Assembly: GCA_963731285.1 (NCBI GenBank) | Contig: CAVSUR010000001.1 | Location: forward strand, 1-64,000 | Length of the DNA stretch: 64,000 nt | Origin: CAVSUR01 sp963731285 | Lineage (GTDB): Bacteria; Actinomycetota; Actinomycetes; Streptosporangiales; Streptosporangiaceae | Reading direction: 5' to 3' | Shown here: piece by piece, positions 56,890 to 64,000 of the stretch | Numbering within the stretch: position 1 is the stretch's first letter | Layout of the letters: the number at the start of each line of letters is the position of its first letter | Notes under the pieces: generated by a model | Database searches by the model: none | What the model was told of the DNA's origin: nothing | Seen by the model: the letters and a program-made list of their open reading frames with translations, nothing else | Position numbers and translations under genes: made by a program

Positions 56890-58390
56890 CGGCGAGCCCC
56901 CTCGCCCCGGCCAGCAGCGGCTGGCCCCAGCGCCGTTCCAGCGCCGCCTCCGCCGCCGCTGCCACCCGGTAACACCGGTCGTCGGCCAGCGCCGGCGCCA
57001 TCACCTGCAGCCCGACCGGCAGCCCGTCCTCGGCCGCCAGCCCGCACGGCACCGAGATCGCCGCGTTCCCGGCCAGGTCTGAGGGGATCGTGCACAGGTC
57101 GGCGAGGTACATCGCCATCGGGTCCTGCACCCGCTCGCCGATCGCGAACGCAGTCGTCGGGGTGGTCGGCGAGATCAGCACGTCCACCTGCTCGAAGGCC
57201 GCGTCGAAGTCACGGCAGATCAGCGTCCGGACCTGCTGGGCCTTGCCGTAGTAGGCGTCGTAGTAGCCGCTGGACAGCGCGTAGGTGCCGAGCATGATCC
57301 GGCGCTTGACCTCCGGGCCGAACCCGGCGGCCCGGGTCTGCGCCATGACCTCCTCGGCGTCCGCGGCCCCGTCGTCCCCGATGCGCAGCCCGTAGCGCAT
57401 GCCGTCGAACCGGGCCAGGTTGGACGAGCACTCGCTCGGCGCGATCAGGTAATAGGCCGGCAGCGCGTAGCTGAAGTGCGGGCACGACACCTCGGTGACC
57501 TTGGCGCCGAGGGACTCCAGCAGCTCAACCGCCGCCGCGAACTGTGACAGCACGCCAGGCTGGTATCCCTCGCCGCTGAACTCGGTCACCACGCCGATCC
57601 GCATCCCGGCCACGTCGGCCTGCCGCGCGGCCGCGACCACGGGCGGCACCGGCGCGTCCACCGAGGTGGAGTCACACGGGTCGTGCCCGGACATCACCTC
57701 GTGCAGCAGCGCCGCGTCGAGCACCGTGCGGGCCAGCGGGCCCGGCGCGTCCAGCGACGAGGCGAACGCCACCAGGCCGTACCGGGAGGAGCCGCCGTAG
57801 GTGGGCTTGGTGCCGACGATGCCGCAGACGGCGGCCGGCTGGCGGATCGAGCCGCCGGTGTCGGTGCCGATGGCCAGCGGCGCCTCGTAGGCGGCCACCG
57901 CGGCGGCCGAGCCGCCGGACGAGCCGCCCGGCACCCGGCTGAGGTCCCACGGGTTGCGGGTCGGCCCGAAGGCGGAGTTCTCGGTGGACGAGCCCATCGC
58001 GAACTCGTCCATGTTGGTCTTGCCCAGGATGACCACGCCCGCCTCGCGCAGCCGCCTGGTGATGGTGGCGTCGTAGGGCGGCCGCCAGCCGTCGAGGATC
58101 TTCGATCCGCAGGTGGTCGGCATGTCGGTGGTGGTGAAGACGTCCTTGAGCGCCAGCGGCACGCCGGCCAGCGGGCCGAGCGGCTGGCCGGCCGCGCGCC
58201 GGGCGTCGACGGCGCGGGCGGCCGCGAGCGCGGCGTCGGCGGCCGTGTGCAAGAAGGCATGCACCCGGCCGTCAGCGGCCGCGATCTGGTCCAGGTGCGC
58301 CTGGGTCACCTCGGCCGCCGATACTTCGCCGGACCCGATCAGCGCCGCCAGGTCGGCTGCGGTCCGCCGGGCCAGCTCGCCGCCGCTCAT
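56882..58390 (-). CDS. gatA: Asp/Glu-tRNA(Asn/Gln) amidotransferase subunit A
   Basis: About 502 aa, amidase-signature family. The Ser-cisSer-Lys triad is visible: Lys in GVPLALKDVFTTTDMPT, cis-Ser in GTDTGGSIRQPAAVCG, and the nucleophile in PGGSSGGSAAAVAAYEA. It releases ammonia from glutamine. The start ATG 58390 overlaps the gatC stop (ATGA), and longer frames are antisense-like sequence. It forms one operon with gatC and gatB, downstream of ligA on the minus strand. Confidence 0.97.
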   Translation of the reverse strand: MSGGELARRTAADLAALIGSGEVSAAEVTQAHLDQIAAADGRVHAFLHTAADAALAAARAVDARRAAGQPLGPLAGVPLALKDVFTTTDMPTTCGSKILDGWRPPYDATITRRLREAGVVILGKTNMDEFAMGSSTENSAFGPTRNPWDLSRVPGGSSGGSAAAVAAYEAPLAIGTDTGGSIRQPAAVCGIVGTKPTYGGSSRYGLVAFASSLDAPGPLARTVLDAALLHEVMSGHDPCDSTSVDAPVPPVVAAARQADVAGMRIGVVTEFSGEGYQPGVLSQFAAAVELLESLGAKVTEVSCPHFSYALPAYYLIAPSECSSNLARFDGMRYGLRIGDDGAADAEEVMAQTRAAGFGPEVKRRIMLGTYALSSGYYDAYYGKAQQVRTLICRDFDAAFEQVDVLISPTTPTTAFAIGERVQDPMAMYLADLCTIPSDLAGNAAISVPCGLAAEDGLPVGLQVMAPALADDRCYRVAAAAEAALERRWGQPLLAGARGLADE

Positions 58391-58683
58391 TCGTCCTCCG
58401 TCAGGATGCGGGGCACCCGGAACCGGCCCTGCTCGGCGGCGGGTGCCTGGGCCAGCGCCAGCGCGGTGCCCAGCGGGGGCACGATCGTGTCCGGGCGGAA
58501 CACGTTGACCAGCGGCATCGCGTGCGTCATCGGCGGGATGCCGTCGGCCGCGACCTCCTGGACCCGCGCCACGGCTGCGATGATCACATCGAGCTGGCCG
58601 GCGAACCGGTCCAGCTCGGCATCGGACAGGGCGAGCCGGGACAGCCGCGCCAGATGCGCGACTTCCTCGCGGGTTATGGGCAT
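58387..58683 (-). CDS. gatC: Asp/Glu-tRNA(Asn/Gln) amidotransferase subunit C
   Basis: 98 aa, the small belt subunit that holds GatA and GatB together. It begins MPITREEVAHLARLSRLALS, then DAELDRFAGQLDVIIAAVAR, and ends with the FRVPRILTEDE-type tail seen across Actinobacteria. The start is 87 bp past the ligA stop, and the stop overlaps gatA. The whole is intact. Confidence 0.95.
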   Translation of the reverse strand: MPITREEVAHLARLSRLALSDAELDRFAGQLDVIIAAVARVQEVAADGIPPMTHAMPLVNVFRPDTIVPPLGTALALAQAPAAEQGRFRVPRILTEDE

Positions 58684-58769
58684 GGGGCAATCCTACGGGC
58701 CGCCGGGAGCCGGACCCAGCGCATTCCCGGGCAGCGCAGCGGGCCAGCGGGGCATTAGCGCGGAGCGGC

Positions 58770-60947
58770 TTACCCGCCGGTCCCGGCGGGCGGCTCCCCC
58801 TCGGCTACCTGCGCGACGGCGCGTGCCGCGTCTGGCCCTTCCGAGAGCAGCGCGTCCAGTCCCGCCTCGTCCAGCACCGGCACGCCGAGGGTGTCCGCCT
58901 TGTCCCGCTTGGAGCCGGGATTTTCCCCGGCCACCACGAAGCTGGTCTTCTTCGACACCGAGCCGGATACCTTGCCGCCGCGCCCGGTGACTGCCTCGGC
59001 GGCCTCGTCCCTGGTCCGGCCCGGGAGAGTGCCGGTGAGCACGACCGTGATCCCGGACAGCGGAAGCGCGGCTTTCGCCGCGGCCTGGGCGGCCAGGATG
59101 CCGCCGGTGAAACCTTCCTGCTCCAGCACGACCCCGGCGTCGCGCCATTTCGCCACGATCGCCGCGTGCCAGTCCACTCCGAACCACTCGCGCACCGACG
59201 CGGCGATCGTCGGGCCGACGTCGTCCACCAGGGTCAGCTGCTCGGCGGAGGCGCCGCCGATGGCCTGCACCGAGCCGAACGCCGCGGCCAGCGCCCGCGC
59301 CGCGGTCGGCCCCACGTGCCGGATGGACAGCGCGACCAGGATCCGCCACAGCGGCCGGTGCCGGGCCTGGTCCAGGTTGCGCAGCAGCTTGCCGGCGTTG
59401 ACGGTCAGCGTGCCGGCCTTGCTGACGAAAAACGGGCTGGTGGCGAGCTTGTCCTCGGCCAGCGAGAAGATGTCGCCCTCGTCGGCGACCAGGCCGGAGT
59501 CCAGCAGCGCGGTGACCGACTCGTAGCCGAGCACCTCGATGTCCAGCGCCCCGCGGCCGGCCAGGTGGAACAGCCGCTCGCGCAACTGCGCCGGGCACGA
59601 GCGGGTGTTCGGGCAGCGCCAGTCGACTTCGTCCTCCTCGCGGGCCAGCCTGGTTCCGCAGGCCGGGCACTTCCTCGGGAACCTGAAGGCGTGCTCGCTG
59701 CCATCTCGGAGGTCGAGGACCGGCCCGACTACCTCGGGGATCACATCGCCGGCCTTGCGCAGCACGACCATGTCGCCGATCAGCACGCCCTTGCGGGCGA
59801 TCTCGTCCTCGTTGTGCAAGGTGGCGTTCACCACCGTCGACCCGCTGACCTTGGCCGGCTCCATCACCGCGAACGGCGTGACCCGGCCGGTCCGGCCGAC
59901 GTTGACCCGGATGTCCAGCAGCCGGGTGGTGACCTCCTCGGGCGGGTACTTGTAGGCGATGGCCCAGCGCGGCGCCCGGCTGGTGGACCCGAGGGTGCGC
60001 TGCAGCTCCAGCTTGTCGATCTTGACGACCACGCCGTCGATCTCGTACGCCGGATCGTGCCGGTGCTCGGCGTAGAACTCGATGTACTTCCTGACCTCCG
60101 CCAGGTCGTTAACCACCTTGAACCGGTCGCTGACCGGCAGCCCCCACGAGCGCAGCCGCTCATACCAGCCGGACTGGGTCTGCGGCGGGTCGGCCATACC
60201 CTCGACCGCGCCCACCCCGTGCAAGATCAGGTCCAGCGCCCGCTCCGCGGTGATCCGCGGATCCTTCTGCCGCAGCGACCCAGCGGCGGAGTTGCGCGGG
60301 TTGGCGAACGGCGGCCGCCCGGCGGCGGTCAGCCGCTCGTTCAGCTCGTCGAACGCGGTGACCGGCAGGAACACCTCGCCCCGGAGCTCAATGGAAACCG
60401 GCCAGCCCGAGCCGGCCAGCCTGGTCGGTATCGAGTCGATAGTCTTGACGTTCGGGGTGACGTCCTCGCCGGTCACGCCGTCGCCGCGGGTGGCGCCGCG
60501 CTGCAGCCTGCCGTTACGGTAGACCAGCGCGATGGCCAGCCCGTCGATCTTCAGCTCGCAGAGATAAGGCCCGGCCGCGCCGAGCCGCTCGGCCCGGGCC
60601 GCCCACGCGTCGAAATCCTCGGCCGAGAACACGTTGTCCAGGCTGAGCAGCCGCTCCAGGTGCTCGACCGGAGTGAAATCGGTCGAGATCGTGCCGCCGA
60701 CCTTCTGCGTCGGCGAGTCGGGCGTGCGCAGCTCGGGATAGCGGTCCTCGAGCTTGCGCAGCTCGCGCATCTGCCGGTCGTACTCGGCGTCGGCGACGAG
60801 CGGGGAGTCGAGCACGTAGTAGCGGTAATTGTTCTCGCTGGCCTCCATGGCCAGCTCGGCGTGGCGGTGCCGCGCGGCTGAGTCCGGCGACTCGACCTGG
60901 ATGTCCTCGGCGTCAGGCACCGGGGGCACCGCCTCCGGCTCGGTCAC
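58770..60947 (-). CDS. ligA: NAD-dependent DNA ligase
   Basis: About 725 aa. Domain Ia has YYVLDSPLVADAEYDRQMRE. The adenylation site is ELKIDGLAIALVYRNG (Lys), followed by REVF-type GEVFLPVTAFDELN and VVVKIDKLELQRTLGSTSRA. The OB fold, a zinc finger (CPACGTRLAREEDEVDWRCP, then CPAQL) and a helix-hairpin-helix region (SIRHVGPTAARALAAAFGSV) follow. The C-terminal BRCT domain contains TVVLTGTLPGRTRDEAAEAV. It seals nicks in replication and is essential. GTG 60947 overlaps the upstream stop (GTGA) with GGAGG before it. Confidence 0.97.
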   Translation of the reverse strand: MTEPEAVPPVPDAEDIQVESPDSAARHRHAELAMEASENNYRYYVLDSPLVADAEYDRQMRELRKLEDRYPELRTPDSPTQKVGGTISTDFTPVEHLERLLSLDNVFSAEDFDAWAARAERLGAAGPYLCELKIDGLAIALVYRNGRLQRGATRGDGVTGEDVTPNVKTIDSIPTRLAGSGWPVSIELRGEVFLPVTAFDELNERLTAAGRPPFANPRNSAAGSLRQKDPRITAERALDLILHGVGAVEGMADPPQTQSGWYERLRSWGLPVSDRFKVVNDLAEVRKYIEFYAEHRHDPAYEIDGVVVKIDKLELQRTLGSTSRAPRWAIAYKYPPEEVTTRLLDIRVNVGRTGRVTPFAVMEPAKVSGSTVVNATLHNEDEIARKGVLIGDMVVLRKAGDVIPEVVGPVLDLRDGSEHAFRFPRKCPACGTRLAREEDEVDWRCPNTRSCPAQLRERLFHLAGRGALDIEVLGYESVTALLDSGLVADEGDIFSLAEDKLATSPFFVSKAGTLTVNAGKLLRNLDQARHRPLWRILVALSIRHVGPTAARALAAAFGSVQAIGGASAEQLTLVDDVGPTIAASVREWFGVDWHAAIVAKWRDAGVVLEQEGFTGGILAAQAAAKAALPLSGITVVLTGTLPGRTRDEAAEAVTGRGGKVSGSVSKKTSFVVAGENPGSKRDKADTLGVPVLDEAGLDALLSEGPDAARAVAQVAEGEPPAGTGG

Positions 60948-61996
60948 TGCGGTCCCTCCTCGATCAGCTCGGGCACGGCCCGGGCCGCCTCCCGGCACAG
61001 CTCCAGCGCCGCCCGGGCCGCGTCGGGGGACATCCCGGCCAGGCCGCAGGCCGGCGTGATCACCACCTGCCCGGCCAGCGTTCCCGGCGGCAGCCCGGCC
61101 CGGTGCCACAAGCTGATCACCCGGGACGCCGCCGGCCGCGGATCCTGCGGGCGGGCGCTCGTCAGTAGTTTCGCATCCTGCTCCGACAAGGCGCCGGCCA
61201 GCAGCCCCAGACCGGACTCGGCGGTCTCGGCGACACGATCAAGGTCAGGCGCCCGCAGCATGCCGAGATCGAAACTCACGGCGCCCGCGCCAGTCTCCTT
61301 TATCACGGCAAAAGGGACGTCCGCGGCGCAGCAGTGCACCACGGTGAACGCGGCGCCAGCGCTCAGCACGGCGCCGAGCCCGCTGGCCGCCGCGGTGTCG
61401 TCGATGGCTCCCACCCGGTTCAGCCCGCTGGCCGTCGGCACCAACCCGGCCAGCGCGGCCGGCAGCGACGGCTCGTCCAGCTGGAGCACGATGGTGGCGC
61501 CGGGTACCCGGTTGCGGACCCCGGCCACGTGCGCGGCGATCCCCTCGGCCAGCGATGCGGTGAGATCGGCAATGGCCCCCGCGTCGGAGAGAACAGGATC
61601 CTGGGACCGGCTGCGCTCGATCGCGGCAGCCAGCGTCCAGGGGCCGGACGCCTGGATCTTGACCGTGCCGGAGTACCCGTCCGCCGCCTCCTGCAGGGCG
61701 TCGAGGTCAGCGGAGAGGAAGGCGGCCGCCCGCCGCTGGTCTCGTCCGGGCCGAGCGGCCAGCTTCCACCCGCGCGGCGTGGTCTCCACCGGCATGTCGA
61801 CCAGCAGGGCCGCGGCCCGCCCGATCATGTCGGCGCCGGGCCCGCGGCCGGGCAGTTCGGGGAGATAAGGAAAGTCAGGCAGCTCGCCGAAGATCACCGC
61901 ACTGGCCTGCGCCGGGTTGCCGCCCGGCATGGACCCGATGCCAGTGGCAGCGGCCGGCGGCCAGGGGAAGGGCTCTGCAGCGATGTTATCCGGCAC
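60944..61996 (-). CDS. MetE-like (cobalamin-independent methionine synthase family) protein
   Basis: About 350 aa, a single-barrel protein of the MetE C-terminal/UROD-like superfamily that sits before ligA in many Actinobacteria. The start is GIGSMPGGNPAQASAVIFGE, followed by VKIQASGPWTLAAAIERSRS and ATIVLQLDEPSLPAALAGL. The zinc ligands appear in FTVVHCCAADVPFAVI (H-x-C) and VVITPACGLAGMSPDA (Cys). It lacks the N-terminal half of true MetE, so the methyl donor and physiological role are uncertain. GTG 61996 is the chosen start. It is translationally coupled to ligA. Confidence 0.9.
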   Translation of the reverse strand: MPDNIAAEPFPWPPAAATGIGSMPGGNPAQASAVIFGELPDFPYLPELPGRGPGADMIGRAAALLVDMPVETTPRGWKLAARPGRDQRRAAAFLSADLDALQEAADGYSGTVKIQASGPWTLAAAIERSRSQDPVLSDAGAIADLTASLAEGIAAHVAGVRNRVPGATIVLQLDEPSLPAALAGLVPTASGLNRVGAIDDTAAASGLGAVLSAGAAFTVVHCCAADVPFAVIKETGAGAVSFDLGMLRAPDLDRVAETAESGLGLLAGALSEQDAKLLTSARPQDPRPAASRVISLWHRAGLPPGTLAGQVVITPACGLAGMSPDAARAALELCREAARAVPELIEEGPQ

Positions 61997-62140
61997 GATT
62001 GCTGACTCTAGTGCGGTGACCCGCTGATCTGGCCGGCCGTCCGCGCGCACCGCGCCCCGGTAACGGTGCAACGCGGCGGCCGCCCCCGCAGTGACCAGAT
62101 GCCGTCACCGCGCGTGCCTGGATGCGCCTGGGCAGCCGGG

Positions 62141-62401
62141 TCAGGCCCAGGGGTCGCGGCGGGGCCAGGCCGTCGTGGCGGCCAGCTCCTCATCACGGCC
62201 ACGGCGCTGCAGGTCGGCCAGCCGGCGGACGTCCAGCCTGGTCACGTAACGGCCGGCGGCGGTAATCCGGTCAGGTGCCTCCCGGCTCAGCCGGGGCCTG
62301 CGATCTTCCCGGATGCTGGCCACGCTCACCAGGACGACGGCCCCGGCAACCCCTCCGGCGATGAAGACGACCACGGCGGTGATGACAATGATGGCTGCCA
62401 T
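62141..62401 (-). CDS. Small membrane-anchored protein
   Basis: 86 aa. One N-terminal helix (IIVITAVVVFIAGGVAGAVV) is followed by a basic, charged cytoplasmic tail (IREDRRPRLSREAPDRITAA, then RDEELAATTAWPRRDPWA). AAAGGGGAAA precedes ATG 62401. It does not look like a toxin or holin, because the tail is long and polar. The family is unknown to me. It is upstream of, but separated from, the MetE-like gene. Confidence 0.7.
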   Translation of the reverse strand: MAAIIVITAVVVFIAGGVAGAVVLVSVASIREDRRPRLSREAPDRITAAGRYVTRLDVRRLADLQRRGRDEELAATTAWPRRDPWA

Positions 62402-62702
62402 GACGGTTTCCCCTTTCTCCGTCAGCGGCTAGGTCTAGCGGAGCCTCCCTGGCTCGTCGGCGGGTTGTGACCAGAGCGGCAAAGATTCAGAGGTTTCCTA
62501 GCGAGTCCTCCGCACCCAAGCACTGGGACTGCTAGGTTGAGTCCTATGGACCCCGCTGTTCAGGTCATCCCAACCTTTGGTACTATGCCCATGCTGACAT
62601 CGCATGTGCGGGAAAGCAATGGAATAAGACCAGCCATCTGGATCGTTCTTATTGATCTAGTAAGCCCTGTTGTTGGTGTTGTCGGGATATATGGGAGGTC
62701 GG
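62402..62702. promoter_or_regulatory. Divergent promoter region before the GntR gene
   Basis: About 300 bp. An AT-richer segment near 62635-62680 (TTCTTATTGATCTAGTAAGC) probably holds the GntR promoter. The ribosome binding site GGGAGG is at 62694-62699. GntR/HutC regulators usually bind short palindromes near their own start; TTGATCTAG fits loosely but is not proven. Confidence 0.4.
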
Positions 62703-63584
62703 ATGCCTGAGCCCCTCTACCGGCGTATCGCCGACGACCTGCTGCAGAAGATCGAGTCAGGCGAGCTAGGTCACGGTGCCCAGCTGCCCACCGAACTGGA
62801 GCTCAGGGAGCACTACCAAGCATCGCGCAACACCGTCCGAGATGCCGTGCGGTGGCTGATCACCAGGGGCATGATCGAGACTAGGCCGGGTCAGGGGACC
62901 TTCGTGGTCGAGAAGATCGATCCTTTCGTCACCAACCTCAATGTCGTGACGGGGTTCGACAGCGGAGAAGGCGCCGCCTACGCATCCGAGGTAACCGCCA
63001 GCCGCAGGAAGCCTGATACATCCCAGCCCCGGGTGGAGATCCAGCAGGCGGCTGGCGTGATCGCCAGCGAACTCGGGCTCGCCGCCGGCGAGACTGTGGT
63101 CAGCAGGCACCAGCAGCGTTATATAGATGGCACGCCGTGGTCCTTGCAGACCACCTTCTACCCCATCAAGTTCGTCCAGCAGGGTGCCGGGCAACTGCTG
63201 CAGGCGCAGGACATGCCCGGTGGAACCATACCGTACCTGGAGGAAGTCCTGGGGGTCAGGGAAGTCGGCTGGCACAACAAGATCACGGTACGCGCACCGG
63301 ACAGCATCGAGACAGGCTTCTTCCGGCTCCCCGATGACGGGCGTGTCGCCGTATTCGAAGCATTCCAGACAGGCTTTGACGAGTTGGGCCGCAGGCTGCG
63401 GCTGACAGTGATCGTCTACCCGGCCGATCGGAACGAGTTCGTCCTCGATGCAGGGGAGGTTCCCCCTCCGGCTGGCACCGAGTCCGGCACGCATCGCGGC
63501 GACCGGACGGCTGGCGGCTCGGCGGCCAGGGCTGCGCACGGTGCTGCTGCGCCGCCCGAGATGACGAAGAGCCGCCCGAGATGA
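62703..63584 (+). CDS. GntR-family (HutC/UTRA) transcriptional regulator
   Basis: About 293 aa. The winged HTH is MPEPLYRRIADDLLQKIESG, then GAQLPTELELREHYQASRNT and VRDAVRWLITRGMIETRPGQ, followed by GTFVVEK. A UTRA ligand domain continues with ASELGLAAGETVVSRHQQRY, GTPWSLQTTFYPIKFVQQGA and EVLGVREVGWHNKITVRAPD. The C-terminal 40 residues are low-complexity and end in a 20-bp tandem duplication, so the original stop may have differed. GGGAGG before ATG 62703 fixes the start. Similar genes are common near small actinobacterial ORFs, as here. Confidence 0.93.
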   Translation: MPEPLYRRIADDLLQKIESGELGHGAQLPTELELREHYQASRNTVRDAVRWLITRGMIETRPGQGTFVVEKIDPFVTNLNVVTGFDSGEGAAYASEVTASRRKPDTSQPRVEIQQAAGVIASELGLAAGETVVSRHQQRYIDGTPWSLQTTFYPIKFVQQGAGQLLQAQDMPGGTIPYLEEVLGVREVGWHNKITVRAPDSIETGFFRLPDDGRVAVFEAFQTGFDELGRRLRLTVIVYPADRNEFVLDAGEVPPPAGTESGTHRGDRTAGGSAARAAHGAAAPPEMTKSRPR

Positions 63585-63590
63585 CGAAGA
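63551..63590 (+). repeat. 20-bp tandem duplication at the GntR 3' end
   Basis: GCCGCCCGAGATGACGAAGA occurs twice in tandem (63551-63570 and 63571-63590). As 20 is not a multiple of 3, the second copy is read in another frame and supplies the present stop codon. Confidence 0.9.
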
Positions 63591-63746
63591 GGAGCTAGCG
63601 GCCCGATCGCCGGCCGGACGGCAGAGTTCCCGGCCGGCCGCGCAACGACGAAGATTTCCGGTGATCCCTATCACAGCGTGATCCCGGAGCAGGGTAGTCA
63701 CCGGGAATACCCGGCGACTGGCAACCACCAGCCGAGGGGAGGTGTC

Positions 63747-63812
63747 ATGGCTAAGCGTTACGGTCGCCCGTCACCGCAGTACCGCTACGAGCACTACGAC
63801 CCAACGTTCTGA
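63747..63812 (+). CDS. 21-aa ORF with strong ribosome binding site
   Basis: The peptide starts MAKRYGRPSPQYRY and ends EHYDPTF. GGGGAGG lies 4 bp upstream of the ATG, one of the best ribosome binding sites in the window. It is rich in Tyr, Arg and Pro and ends in an acidic/aromatic tail. A strong hairpin follows 65 bp later. It could be a regulatory leader, a small functional protein or a modified-peptide precursor. No modification enzymes are seen in the window, and the right edge is only 190 bp away. Confidence 0.5.
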   Translation: MAKRYGRPSPQYRYEHYDPTF

Positions 63813-63877
63813 GTCAGTGCCGCGCTTCTGGACCGATGACGCTCGTTCTTAACCAGACGGCATGCGGTCTGTCGCGC

Positions 63878-63924
63878 GCTGCCGGCGCTGTTGTGAGCTT
63901 GGACCGCAGCACAGCGCCGGCAGC
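63878..63924. terminator. Perfect hairpin, 14-bp arms
   Basis: GCTGCCGGCGCTGT (63878-63891) pairs exactly with 63911-63924 across a 19-nt loop. There is no T tract. It probably ends the GntR/small-ORF transcript. The last 76 bases to 64000 include GGAGGGACGGGAATTG, which may begin the next gene, running off the window. Confidence 0.7.
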
Positions 63925-64000
63925 GGGACCGTAACGTTACCGGCCGCTGGGGCTGGAGGGACGGGAATTGACTACCGAAGCACCTGGCTTGAGGTCCTAG

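Overview
The window is high-GC DNA with actinobacterial codon use, many GTG starts and an actinobacterial core gene order. The order ilvE-leuB-serA followed by gatB-gatA-gatC-ligA-(MetE-like), all on the minus strand, is typical of Actinobacteria. The IS-rich accessory part would fit a large-genome soil lineage such as the Streptosporangiales, but I cannot assign a genus from sequence alone.

Layout. 0.2-5.3 kb: a two-component system (minus) divergent from a FtsX-type ABC transporter (plus). 5.9-9.5 kb: a small membrane protein, a frameshifted 14-TM drug exporter and a divergent double-domain AsnC regulator. 9.9-17.5 kb: two IS110 copies and one IS256 element around an oxidoreductase, a cupin, a small hypothetical gene and a broken SnoaL-like gene. 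18.0-22.7 kb: a TetR-controlled cassette of alcohol dehydrogenase (frameshifted), two SDRs and an alpha/beta hydrolase, ended by an IS1380 remnant. 23.7-29.8 kb: a second hydrolase with AT-rich operators, a clipped TetR gene, VOC proteins, an intact TetR with a membrane protein, and fragments of a reductase and a phage-type integrase. 29.8-32.0 kb: mostly non-coding, with long inverted repeats and a wrecked sigma factor gene. 32.0-38.1 kb: a six-gene minus-strand operon (ECF sigma, membrane partner, lipoprotein, HlyD-like adaptor, ABC ATPase, MacB-like permease) that looks like a stress-controlled efflux system. 38.6-45.1 kb: a tandem VOC protein, a kinase-like P-loop protein, a PIG-L deacetylase and several truncated genes, including an aquaporin start joined to an ISL3 tail. 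45.4-46.4 kb: an IS5 element. 46.5-62.0 kb: the intact core block, holding branched-chain and serine biosynthesis, a PAS-GGDEF-EAL protein, a 2-hydroxyacid dehydrogenase, a MetRS C-terminal remnant, GatCAB amidotransferase, DNA ligase and a MetE-like protein. 62.1-64.0 kb: a small membrane protein, a GntR/HutC regulator and a 21-codon ORF with a strong ribosome binding site.

The most striking global feature is the contrast between an accessory half (1-46.4 kb), where about fifteen genes are frameshifted or truncated, and a core half (46.5-62 kb), where the long genes read through without a break apart from one MetRS remnant. I did not find a clearly new multi-gene system. The best leads are a possible IS110 bridge RNA, the MetRS remnant bracketed by two copies of one hairpin, a 19-bp perfect inverted repeat, a shared AT-rich operator-like motif, and the 21-aa ORF.
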